Made by a program: the position numbers and the translations under genes. A stretch of DNA of 64,000 bases from Podospora pseudoanserina. Its lineage: Eukaryota; Ascomycota; Sordariomycetes; Sordariales; Podosporaceae. This document shows positions 35,055 to 45,044 of the stretch, piece by piece. Below the pieces are notes generated by a model, which was not told where the DNA came from, did no database searches, and saw only the letters and a program-made list of their open reading frames with translations. The DNA is taken from positions 5,270,001 to 5,334,000 of the forward strand of contig NC_085920.1 of the NCBI RefSeq assembly GCF_035222485.1, given 5' to 3'. Position 1 is the first letter of the stretch, and each line of letters starts with the position of its first letter.

Positions 35055-35551
35055 ATGAAATTCCTCGCCATCGCCGCCACTCTCTTCACCACCCTCGCCG
35101 TGGCTCAGAACCTCGAAGGGCAGCCCGCCTGCGCTGTACTTCCTCCTCCCTCCCCCTCAGTTCCATCCCCCATCTAACCTCCCACTAGACATCATGCCTT
35201 ATCAGCGCTATTAGCGCTGCAGGCTGCGCCGCATCGGACATCGCCTGCCAGTGCGGGCCTACTCAGGTTTCCATCGCCGCCTCGGCCGGTCCTTGCCTTC
35301 TCGACGCCTGCCCAATGTCGGACTTGATCTCGGCCGAGAGCGCGGGCCTAGCCAAGTGCGAGAGCTTCTCTGCCACTGCCGGTGCTGCTCCGACCCGTCA
35401 GGACAACGCCGGTCCTGTCACTGGAACTGGGACGGCGACTTCCACCGGGACGTCGACTTCTTCTGCTGGTGCAGCGGCTGTTATGACTGCTGCTCCGGTG
35501 CTGGTTGGTGTGGCCTGTGTGGGCGTTATGGGCGTGCTTGGGGCTATGTAA
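35055..35551 (+). CDS. small secreted CFEM-domain protein, probably GPI-anchored
   Basis: Two exons (35055-35135, 35189-35551) give 147 residues. A clear signal peptide (MKFLAIAATLFTTLAVA) precedes a CFEM domain (about 24-90) with all eight cysteines in the family spacing: PAC, SC, GC, AC-QC, PC, AC and KC. The aspartate before the ACQC pair (SDIACQC) is the residue that ligands haem iron in known CFEM proteins. A Ser/Thr/Gly-rich stalk and a hydrophobic tail (AAVMTAAPVLVGVACVGVMGVLGAM) suggest a GPI anchor. CFEM proteins act at the cell surface in haem/iron uptake, adhesion or host interaction; which applies here is open. Confidence 0.92.
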
Positions 35552-35850
35552 AGAGCAAGGGCGATATGGGAAGATTGAAACTGTTCTTTTTTCTGGGAGG
35601 GAGGGGGGGGAGTGAAAGGGACAAAAGCAAGCAAAACATGCGAAAAGGGTATTGGCATTGGGTTAACGTTTGTTTTTTTGGGTAGTCTGTCATTGGGACA
35701 TGGTTGTCACTAATGGTATTGTTCATCATCTCACCCGTCCTGTCCTGTGAGTGGTGTGTTTCCCTGCGAGATCAACACCACAATACTTTCTCCTGAGCGA
35801 CGGACCCCCAAGAGTTCTCATCATATCCCTTAACTCACGCAGTAACTTCT
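35552..35850. other. intergenic region CFEM to 5S rRNA
   Basis: About 300 bp with no gene seen; it serves as 3' flank of the CFEM gene and 5' flank of the 5S gene. Confidence 0.5.
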
Positions 35851-35969
35851 ACATACGACCATAACCAACTGAAAACTCGGGATCCCGTCTGCTCTCCCCT
35901 AGATAAGCAGTTGAGTGCTGAACTAGTACTCAGGTGGGTGACCACTGGGGAATCCTCGGTGTTGTATGT
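35851..35969 (+). rRNA. 5S ribosomal RNA, dispersed copy
   Basis: A 119-nt sequence closely matching the Neurospora-type 5S rRNA. It begins ACATACGACCATA and ends GTTGTATGT. The two ends pair as helix I with one G-T wobble. The internal promoter region (GATCCCGTCTGCTCTCCC, then AGATAAGC) and the GTACTCAGGTGGGTGACCAC segment are present. T runs (from 35969 onward) can stop Pol III. A lone copy outside an rDNA array is normal in Pezizomycotina, where 5S genes are scattered. It carries CTCAGG where many copies have CTTGGG, so it may be a variant type. Confidence 0.9.
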
Positions 35970-36138
35970 TTTTGGCCTTTTTTAAAACTTAATTCTGATT
36001 AATTGGCGTCTAAAACTGTTGTTTTGATCATATAAACGTCAAACATCTGAAAAGGAGGGTGATGAGATGTGTTTTTGTGGTTGGCTTGGCTGCCCTCGTT
36101 GATGGGAACGTAACCCTCCCAAAGATAATTCTTCAGCG

Positions 36139-36160
36139 ACCGAATTAGTACTCAGGTGGT
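36139..36160 (+). pseudogene. 5S rRNA fragment
   Basis: GAATTAGTACTCAGGTGG (about 36142-36159) matches the internal part of the 5S gene 270 bp upstream at 17 of 18 positions, including its unusual CTCAGG variant. Nothing of the flanking 5S sequence remains on either side. It sits directly before the HET-like relic. Confidence 0.6.
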
Positions 36161-37170
36161 GGAAGCCCTCTTGGAATGTCAACAGTCACGTCATTCAGGG
36201 GCGGGTGGCTAGTACCCGCAACAGAGGCGAGTGGCAGAGCTATGAGAACGATCCGATCGCTTGCCACATTGCCAGATGATGAGAAAGAATGGAAGGAAGG
36301 TATATTGAAACCGAAACACTTCCCGAAAACGCGCCGTCACGAGCGGCTTCCAATTATACCCCGTCGGGCAGCTCCGAGCCGAACTGAGGAGTTCATTGAC
36401 ACCCATGAGATTGGGTCTCTGGACAAGCAGGATATCAGGAAGCTCCTCAACCGCCCTTGGTTCAAGCGCATTTGGGTAGTTCAGGAAGTAGCGGCCACTC
36501 GCCACTCGCCGCATTGTTATCAAGTGCGGCAGTGACGACATCAGCGGCCAGGCGTTCTGCTCAGGCATCGGCAGCGTTATGCGGACATGGCAAGCCAAGC
36601 ACGATCCGGAGATGCAGTTCTTGCGTACCCCAATCGAACCCACTATTGTTTTGATGAAGAATGCAGACCGAAAACCTCGACATGCAGAGGACGACAGCTC
36701 ACGGTTTTCAGTCTCGGCCGCCCCCTGAGTGATCTTATCGACAGGTATCGCCACCGCGAAGCAACGGCCCGCCGTGGTAAGGTATATGCTCTGCTCGGCA
36801 TGTGCTCAGACGACCCTGGCGCCCTGCTGCCAGACTATAACATTTCCTGGTCGCATCTAGCCCAACAACCCACACGTTCCGTTCTGAAGCTGACCCACTC
36901 GGTTGTTATCGATGCTCGGGATAACAGGGACTCGGTCACGATCAAGGGAGAAGGCTATGTTGTTGGAAGGTGATGTTATCCTCATGTTAGATGGCGCACA
37001 TATGCCCATGATCGTCAGATCTCCCACCAGGACCGTTGTTCGGATCGTGAGTGATATTTCACCCCCCGAAAAGATCTCTGTTCTGCCTGGCTCTGAGTTG
37101 ATCAGTGTGAGTCTTGTCTGGGATTGGGCACCAGCTGCAGGCTTTTAACCCCCTTTTCTTCACGTAAAGC
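36161..37170 (+). pseudogene. decayed HET-domain (heterokaryon incompatibility) gene fragment
   Basis: Pieces characteristic of fungal HET-domain proteins occur in order on the plus strand: an ATEASGRAM segment followed by IRSLATLPDDE; LLNRPWFKRIWVVQEVA, the best-known motif; a KCGSDDISGQAF stretch; and RRGKVYALLGMCSDD leading into PDYNISW. They lie in more than one reading frame, so the gene is broken, with roughly two or three breaks. The front part of the family domain is missing and the 3' part fades out. Intact relatives trigger cell death when unlike strains fuse. The left edge coincides with a 5S fragment. An unusual intron pattern cannot be fully excluded, but no good GT-AG pairs join the parts. 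Confidence 0.7.
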
Positions 37171-37286
37171 CGAGAATCAAGCCAATTGTGAAGCAGCTAA
37201 GACAGTCCGAATGCGAAGTTTAGGGATCGGTGAAATAGTTTTCCAGGAAGCTCATGCTATACCATGCCTCAAGATCTCGCATCCAC

Positions 37287-37899
37287 CTACTCATCCTCAG
37301 CCCCTTCCTCCGCAACATAAGCCTTCACAATCTTGACCTCCTCCACCGGCCGATCCCCTTTATCAACCGGCACCAACCCCATCCTCTGCACAACCCTGAT
37401 CCCCTTCTTCACCCTCCCAAAAATAGTATGCTTCCCATCCAGCCACGGCGTCGGAGCCAACGTGATGAAAAACTGACTCCCGTTGGTGTTTGGGCCCGCG
37501 TTAGCCATACTGAGGATGCCAGCCCCGGTGTCTATTTTCTCGCATTAGCATCGCCGCCCTCTCAAGCGACGAATACCTTGTATAACTCACGCTTCAAATC
37601 CCCCCTAAGCTCATCCTCAAACTTCTCCCCGTAAATGCTCGCCCCGCCTCTCCCTGTGCCCGTCGGGTCACCCCCCTGAATCATGAAATCCTTGATGATG
37701 CGGTGGAATATCGTCCCGTTGTAGTACCCCCGCTGGGCCAGGGTGGAAAAGTTGGTGCACGTCTTGGGGGCGTGGTCGTTGTACAGCTCAAAAACTATGC
37801 TGCCCTGCTCTTTGACGTCAGTTCTATTAATTACTTCGTAGGAAAAAAGGTGACGAGGAGTACCATGGTGGTCTCGAGGACGACGTTTGTAGGTGCCAT
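37287..37899 (-). CDS. cyclophilin-type peptidyl-prolyl isomerase (Ppi1/Cyp1 class)
   Basis: Catalyses cis-trans turning of proline peptide bonds; this single-domain class (PPIL1-like) is linked to the spliceosome. Three exons (37864-37899, 37591-37804, 37287-37531) give 164 residues. The core is fully conserved: [19 protein letters not shown] carries the catalytic Arg and Phe, [19 protein letters not shown] the substrate-binding stretch, and [13 protein letters not shown] the site of the tryptophan that binds cyclosporin. Exon 1 encodes just [12 protein letters not shown]; the 59-nt intron after it has GTACTC...AGCAG borders. The second intron (GTGAGT, branch GCTAAT) splits a His codon. Confidence 0.93.
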
Positions 37900-38648
37900 C
37901 TTTGCTTGTGGGCGGTGGTTTGTTTTGTTATGTGAAAGGTGCGGTGAGTTTGTTTGGTGAGTGGATGAGGGCCAATGGCTTTTCGTAATGTGGAAAAAAA
38001 GAGCCCTTGTTGAATCAATAAGCCGAAAACTGTAATTCGGCCGAGGTTGTTGCCAATATCAAGTGGTTTTGTAAACAGTGAGAAAGATGGACGAGACTGA
38101 TGAACCCAAACTGGATGCGACTGAAGCTTCTGGTTGAACTCCACAGTAATCGCACTGTAGCAATGCCCTGAAAGCGCTGCCGGATCTACAGACGCCCACT
38201 GTATGCACACTGTAAACAAACCATGCTCACTCCTTTACTTCAGAAGGACTAATGGACTGTGATTTATATTGAAACTTAAATGTACGTCATGTGAGAGGCA
38301 AGAATAGACAGTTATATTCACTTCGTTTATACAACATGTGCCCGTCCAGCCGGCTGCTGTCCAGCCATATCTTGCTATCCTCTCTTCTTCCACTGTCCTC
38401 GACTGTTGCCATTTGCCATCTTATAGAAGCGCCGTGGTGCAACCGCTGTCCCTTTTCTTTCGCAATACTATCCTTGCGGATGCTGGGTGTCCATTGAAAT
38501 GCAGAAAACGCCTGTGAGCAATGCAAAAACCACCATAACCCCTTAACCAATGCAGTTATGTAGAAGCAGAATAAAAGTACTTTTGACCGAGAAGCAACCG
38601 TTGTCGCTCGTCCGTCGTTGCCGTCAAGGCGAGACCGATGCTAATCGG
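37900..38648. other. intergenic region cyclophilin / Sgf11
   Basis: No gene is seen. It contains the promoter of the cyclophilin gene and the 3' flank of the Sgf11 gene. Confidence 0.55.
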
Positions 38649-39944
38649 TCAGCGTGGGGGCGAGGACAGCGTGCCAGAAGACTCACTCTCTAGGTCGCGT
38701 TCTCTAACTTTGACCTTCGCCTTTCCAGCGGGCGACGGTTGAGTAGGCTTTGCCACTTTGATCTTGTTCTTCACCGGCGACGGGCCCTTTGGGTTGGTCT
38801 TCTTGGGGGCAACCTGCACTGTTGAGATCTTTCCATCTTCATCATCCACTTTCTGCTCAACGTTGAGCATGGAGCTGGCCTTGGCTTTTTCCTTCTTGGT
38901 GGTATTTGCCGCCTTCAGAGTGACCTTCTTGTTGAGAGACGTGGTGGCCAGTTTGATCTTCTTCTTGGGTTTGGAAGCATCTGATTCCTCGGCATCGTCA
39001 TCAGGATCGTCCATATCCCGCTTCTTGGGACTAGCAGCACGACTGCCGGGAAGTGGTGTGCCCTTCTGGCTGCCTGGTGGCGTGTTGTCATTGTTTTGGC
39101 TGCCGCCATTGCTGTTGCTGATCTTTTGGGCTGCTGCCCTACTCGCATTTCGCCCACTGTTGCCGATACACGACCCCATATGATTGTTGAGACGCGTCAC
39201 CAGGATACAGCGCTTGCACTTGCTACAAGTCGCGCTGGGGAAACTGAGCACGTTGGGTGGCCGGTCCTTGGCGCTGCCTTCTGTGCCTGGGACTGGCGAG
39301 TTTGGATCGTTGAGGTCTTTCTTTTCCATATCCTTCTTCTTTTTGCCTCGGCCTGGCCCTGGAGCGACCCAGGTCTGGCCGTAGATATCGAAACCCGGCT
39401 TCTCTATGTATGGGTGTCTCTTGCAGTAGATGACACCGGGGTCTGGCTTCTTCGCACCTTTCCCGTCTGTTGGGTGTAATAGTTTTGGGAGATTGCATCT
39501 TGGGCAGAGGATCTCCTTGGTTGTTTTGAGGGGGTTGCCCTTGAGTGTCACTCTTCCATCTTTGTAGATTGCCGCGTCTGTCTCAATCTCGACGTCGGGT
39601 CTTTGGTCTGGTGTTGAGCCATCTATGGCACCGAGTGCGAGCTTCTCGACCTTGATGGCGGCTGTGTTGGCGCGAGCCGACTTCTCGTCCCGGTGGACCC
39701 TGATCAACAAATCATGAACAAGATCGTAAAGAATGTCGTCGAGCACTGAGTGCGCCTGTAGCAAAGAGAAACAAGACCGATCCTGTTAGCAAGCGTGCAA
39801 AGGTGGGCAGCACGAGGCAGACAGGCCCAAGCGAGGGGGCGCAACGCGACCGGCAGCCAAACTTACAAGCTTGTCCATTGAAGTCGCATCCTCGGGAGCG
39901 ATGACGATGCCGGCAAGGCCGGTGTCTCCCGTTCCTGATGACAT
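38649..39944 (-). CDS. sgf11: SAGA-associated factor 11 (Sgf11)
   Basis: Member of the deubiquitinating module of SAGA (Ubp8-Sgf11-Sus1-Sgf73), which removes ubiquitin from histone H2B. Two exons (39867-39944, 38649-39755) give 394 residues. The N-terminal helix (SVLDDILYDLVHDLLIRVHRDEKSAR, about 28-55) corresponds to the part that packs on Sus1. A Cys pair region with CPRCNLPKLLHPTDGKG and a downstream YCKRHPYI stretch looks like a second zinc module seen in filamentous fungi. The Sgf11 finger follows: CSKCKRCILVTRLNNHMGSC, then IGNSGRNASRAA. The Lys-rich tail is disordered and ends SESSGTLSSPPR. A possible extra donor (GTGAGT at 38686-38681 on the minus strand) would change only the last residues. 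Identification rests on the finger and N-terminal helix. Confidence 0.78.
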
Positions 39945-40907
39945 ACTCTGTATTGGTTGCCGTCCAGCAAATTGAACGGCGAACAGAAGAAGGCTGAAAG
40001 GTCGTCGTGTGGGATGGTTTGGGGTTGTCTTGCAACGCCAACCGACACCATTCAGGCCAACCTTGCTAATTGAACCGGCTACCAATTTTTTGGGTCGCCT
40101 TCCCGCGACTTGGGAGATGCAGAAAAAAGTCAGCCTCCTCCTCCGCTAGTACATATCTCGGCTGTTCTGCACCACAAATCTGATGCAGGCCTTGTAAACG
40201 GTAGGTGGGCAAAAGATTCGTCTGCAGAATACAGCTCTCTTGAAGCGGAGGGCTGGTGTCGCGGATGGTTTGACGAGCAGGCAAAAAAGTTATCGATGAT
40301 ATGAAGAGGGAAAAAAGCTGTCTCAGCCGTCACCTATTTTCGCTGTAGGGGGTTGAGATACCAAGGTTTAGCGGGAGCTAACAGCAGGCGCGGGCGGAAT
40401 GATCCCTGTGAGCTGGGACCGCTGCAGCTTTGCGATAGGCCGGGGTTAGGGATCTCTGTGCTCCTGGCTTGCTGTCGTGTCTCGGACTTGAACTGATTCG
40501 ACGCGGAGTACAATTCGATCCCGTCTAGTTCCTAGTAATAAATGCGTGATGAGGCTGAGGCTGCATGTATGTATGGAATATTACACTCGACGTGGCAGAA
40601 AACGGGGGGATCTTCCAATATCAAATTCCATCATCGATTGCGATTCGTCCCCGTTGCCTCGATGCAGCAAAGCGCACGCAGGCGGGGAACGTCAGTTCAC
40701 GGGGACCAATCAAAACAGAGTTTGAGTGTTTTCTATGAACCCGTTTGAAGTTCTAGAGGGTGCTCGTCAGGGGTCTTCATCAATCGCAAAGAACATTCCG
40801 GTTGTTTGTTGACAAGCGTAAACTTCCACCTCTACTAATACCATCACCACAGCACAGAAGAACATGTCTAGCTTATGACACTGAAGCAACCCATACAACC
40901 ACACATC
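39945..40907. other. divergent intergenic region Sgf11 / NAA50-like
   Basis: No gene is seen. It is the common upstream region of the two outward-pointing genes. An alternative in-frame ATG for the acetyltransferase lies at 40875. Confidence 0.55.
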
Positions 40908-42192
40908 ATGTCGCACCCACAGCAGTCATCCATCCGCTCATTCTTCCAGCCCAAACCTCAACCAGCCTACGCTGCCCCTCCATCATCGGGTGCCCCGCCT
41001 CAAGACAAACTCCAAGACGGCACCCAGAACACCACGAACAATGACACGACCAAGTCAACACCAGCGGCGGCTCCTCCTCCCTCAGCGCCGCCGCTACCTC
41101 CAACAACTGAATCACCAAGATACCCCTCACCCGTTGCCGCCCAAACGACCGGCCCTATCCCAATAACCCTTCCCCCCAACCATCGCCGTCCTCCCTTCGC
41201 CGCCCTCCATCCCCTCCGGCGCGACCATCGTCCCCCTCGAAGAGCACCACATTCCCGCTCTCCGCCGAATCAACGCCCTCCTCCTCCCCGTAGCCTACCC
41301 AGACTCCTTCTACTCCAAAGTCCTCGACCCCCTCGTCTCGGGCCTCTTCTCCCGCGCCATACTCTGGCAAGACACCCCCTCCGACACCCCCAAGCTCATC
41401 GGCGGTCTAGTCTGCCGTCTCGAACCAAACTTCTTCCTCGACGCCAACGGCCAACCCTTAGCCAACCACCCACCCCCCCTGGGGAGCAACCTCAAACCCT
41501 CCCCTTCCCTCTCCCTCAACACTCCCTACCACGCAATCTACATACAGTCCCTCGCCCTCCTCTCCCCGTACCGCTCCCTTGGCCTGGCCGCCGCAGCCCT
41601 AGACCACATCATCGCGTCCGCCACCCTCCTCCCAGCAGCGGGAACGACCATCGACGCGAGAACAATCTACGCTCACGTCTGGACCGAAAACGAGGAAGGA
41701 CTAAAGTGGTACCAAGCCCGCGGGTTTGAACGGGACAGTTCCGGTCCAGTCAAGGGGTACTACTTCAAACTACGACCCGACACAGCCTGGATAGTATCAC
41801 GGCACATCGGTCCTGGAACTGCCCCTCTTCCCCAACCGACTACAATCCGTCCACCACAGCCACAAACAACACCTAGCGTCTTGACAGCAGCAGTCAACTT
41901 GCCACAACCAACGGGGTCTTTACTCTCCACGAGCAGCGCCGCCCCTGGGCCCCCGAAGAAATCGCCCATTGTCTCGCCTGCTTCGTCTACCACGTCCTTG
42001 TCGTTTCAGAATAGAAGGCCAGAAACGGAATGGAACGACCTTCCCGCGGAAATGGTGGCCGGCGGCGGGCTTGTCCCCCCTCCGAGAAGTGGGAGCGGCG
42101 GCGCTGGGTCTTCGACGACTAGTTCGAGGAGTAGCTCTAGGATTGGAAAGAAGAAGGAGAGGGCTTACCCTTCGGCGGCGTTTGGGCAGTGA
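40908..42192 (+). CDS. NAA50-like N-acetyltransferase with PIP-box head (frame break inside)
   Basis: A GNAT acetyltransferase of the NAA50/San class, which acetylates protein N-termini and is needed for sister-chromatid cohesion in animals. Visible catalytic parts: PLEEHHIPALRRINALLLPVAYPDSFYSKV, YIQSLALLSPYRSLGLAAAAL (acetyl-CoA loop RSLGLA) and the late WYQARGF motif. They line up with human NAA50. A Ser/Pro-rich tail of about 140 residues ends in AYPSAAFGQ. The N-terminus reads MSHPQQSSIRSFFQPK, where QSSIRSFF is a textbook PCNA-binding PIP box. Head (frame of 40908) and catalytic domain (frame +1) meet at a six-C run at 41172-41177; dropping one C gives one frame of 427 residues. No GT-AG intron explains the shift. 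A sequencing error is likeliest, a real lesion possible. The ATG at 40908 has a better context (A at -3) than that at 40875. Confidence 0.75.
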
Positions 42193-43331
42193 AATATGGG
42201 GGTTGCTTTGTTCGTCAGCAGGTTTTTTTTATAGAAGTTTCCTGGTGATTGGGTTGGAATGAGGGATACACGTTGGTTTAATTATATATACGGGTGTGGG
42301 TGCATACACGAGACACAGGATGATATAGAGCAGGGAGGCAGCAACACATGAAAGGCACGTGGACTTAATACAGCAAGCTTGTTTTTTTTTTTTGCTTTGT
42401 TTCTTAGATAGAGCGGGAGATTGGGCGGCGGGGGCCAACAATCAGTTTTTTAAATATGGTGTTTAAAACGAAAGATAGAAAAATGTAATGTTTTCTCTTC
42501 ACCTCTCAGCCATGTGAAATAATCGCAGACGGCTCTCTGAAGCAGCAAGAGGACATGCGAGGGCCGTATTTTTCTCATTTTCACAAGTGGATTCCAAAGG
42601 AAAAACTGGAAAGACACCGCATAGCTTCGGTCAATAATCAATTATGAATAGAGGAACTTTGGATTCGTCACCAGGTTCCTCACAATGACGACGCTAACGA
42701 ACTTCGATAGACCCCCCAAGCAAAGCAAGCCACGATAAAAAAAACTACTATTTAACAAAAACCAAAAAGTGAAAAACAAGAAAGCCTTACTTTTCGAGGG
42801 GCGTGCGTATGTATGTGTGTTGTGTGTGCTTGTTGTCAAACCAAACCCATCCCTTCCCTTTCCCACCCTACCATCCATACTAACCATACTACCATTGTTT
42901 TTAACGTGTCAAACCCTCAACCAAACCCGTTTTCAAAGGCCTGAGAAGAAGAACAAGAAAGAGAAAAAAAGTTACATGAAACCCCAGACACAACTATACA
43001 CTTGGGGCTAGCAGGAAACAACGTTGTTGCAGCTTCGAATGTTCATATATTCGTTCGTCATCATCCCTTTTGTGTGTCGTATTGACAGACGCCAGCCCAG
43101 CCAGCCCGTTCGAATGACCCCAATGCCCCAACTAGCAATGGCCCTGTCCCTCCTGGCCGTGGTATCCTAACCTGCGCCATATCACTCTTACATGACCATA
43201 CAGCATTGCTCTCCCTCCTTTTTCGAGGAGCGAGATACTGAGCCCGACCGCCAACCCGATCGACTTGACCGTTTCGAGCGTTTCTCGGGCGAGCTCGTGG
43301 TTTGTGAGAAGCCTGACTGCTTTTTCGACCT
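42193..43331. other. convergent intergenic region NAA50-like / glucokinase
   Basis: No gene is seen. Both flanking genes end here. AT-rich with short T and A runs, including a T12 run near 42382. Confidence 0.6.
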
Positions 43332-45044
43332 CTAGTCCTGAGCAGCGTCATCCTCTGGCACAACAGTAAGGTTATTACTTTTGGCGTTGGAGCGCAGCTC
43401 GCCGAGGTAATCGGCCGTGGTCAACCTCTTCTCCATCCCGGCAGCGACAAGGGCGATCAAGGCAGCACCAACACCGGACCCATCCTTCGCGATGCCAATG
43501 CGGATGCGCTTGGCGCCCTCCTCACCAATGCCGTCAATAGCGCGCAGAGCCTCGTAGATCATATCCCTGAAGTAGGGGTAGTGCTCGACCAAGCTGCCGT
43601 CAACACCGATGTCGATGGGCTCGTCGGCGTTGGCGGGATCCGCGAGCTTGCCTGTCTGCAGGACAATGGCGGCAATGGCGACAGCGGAAAGGCGCGCGGA
43701 GCGGCGGCCAATGGCGTTGGCAATAGCCTTGAAAGCCTGGGCATCATCCAGGCCAGCAGAGTAGATGCCCAACTGCTTTTCGAGCTCGCCGCGGAGCGTC
43801 GAGAGTTCGGGGGTGTTGTCAGCCGCGGCGACCGACATGATGGCCGTATCGAGACCCCACTGGGTGTAGATGCTCGAGTCCGAGGCAATATTGGTGGTTG
43901 ACTTCCAGTCGTTGGAGCTAGAGTTCTCGTCCTTGAAGAAAGAGACCTTGGGGTCCTTCAGGAGATCGATAATAACCAGACGCAGAATCTCACCCAAGAA
44001 CATGCCCGACACACGCTTCTCGTACATCTGGATACCGGGGTTGGGGCTCGCCTTATCAAGGGCAACGTCCCACGCGGTGTTGGGAAGAACACTGAGCTGG
44101 TTGTCGAACGAGCCCCACTCGGTGTTGATAACCATTTCTCCGGTGGTCTTGTCATACTCGCCGGAGAGGGGCTTCTTCAGGTTGGAAAGCTTCTCAACGT
44201 ACGCGCCGTTGGTGCCGGTGCCGAAGATGGCACCCAGCACGGTGCCGGTCTTGCCTGGAGAAGAATAAGAGCGGGCCATGAGGGTACCGACTGTGTCGTT
44301 GACAAGAGCAGCCACCTTGACGGGGAGGTGGAGCTTGTCGATCTCGTCCTGGAGGAGCGCGCACACGTCCTTGCCAACAGCATCAGGAATGTCAAAGCCC
44401 TTCGTCCATCTTATGAGAGTGCCCTTGTTGATTCCTACTTGCTGTACTGGGAAGCTGAAAGTGAAGCCCAACCGGAAAACGTGCTCGTCCTTGTAGCCGT
44501 CTGGGGAGCTCATGGTCATCCGTCGGCGAACATGCTGCTCGAAGTGGTCCTCGTGGTGCTTCTGGAGGAACAGTTCGATCTGCTTGGCGAGGAAAGCGAA
44601 CAACTCTTGCGCCGTCTTGGCAACCATGAGCTTTCTGGGGATGGCGACCTTGGTGAAGGTCAGGTTGAATGTGGTGTCGCCGTTGAGCTGGATGGAGCAA
44701 ACACGAAAGTTGGTTCCGCCAAGGTCGACAGCCATGTACAAACCCTGGAGCAGATATCAGCAACAAGCACAAGGTGCGGCCTATGTTCACCAAACTGTGC
44801 ACTAACCTTCTCAGTGCCATTGGGCACGCCCGTCACGTATGTGGGAATTTGACTCAGACTGGTTCCGTCCTTCTCCAGACCCTCCGCTGTGCAACATAGT
44901 GGGTTAGGACAAAGCTATCAGGGGATCGAGCTACCTAGTCAACTCACTCATTTGGCGGCGGAACTCATTGACTGCGCTATTCACCTGATCATCTGTGTAG
45001 TCGAACTGGGCGGCAATGGCCGCGCTTTGGGCTTCGAGGGTCAT
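43332..45044 (-). CDS. glk1: glucokinase
   Basis: Phosphorylates glucose with ATP in the cytosol, the first step of glycolysis. Exons 44948-45044, 44807-44886 and 43332-44744 give 529 residues. The segment QIPTYVTGVPNGTEKG marks it as a glucokinase rather than hexokinase, which differs there. Key motifs: VDLGGTNFRV (phosphate 1, near residue 64), FSFPVQQVG...LIRWTKGF (sugar binding), AALVNDTVGTL with the catalytic Asp, FGTGTNGAY (phosphate 2), and GVDGSLVEHYPYF / GSGVGAALIALVA near the end. The first intron (GTGAGT...CACAG) splits a Thr codon; the second has a GTTAGT donor. It has an unusually long gene-free upstream region. Confidence 0.94.
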
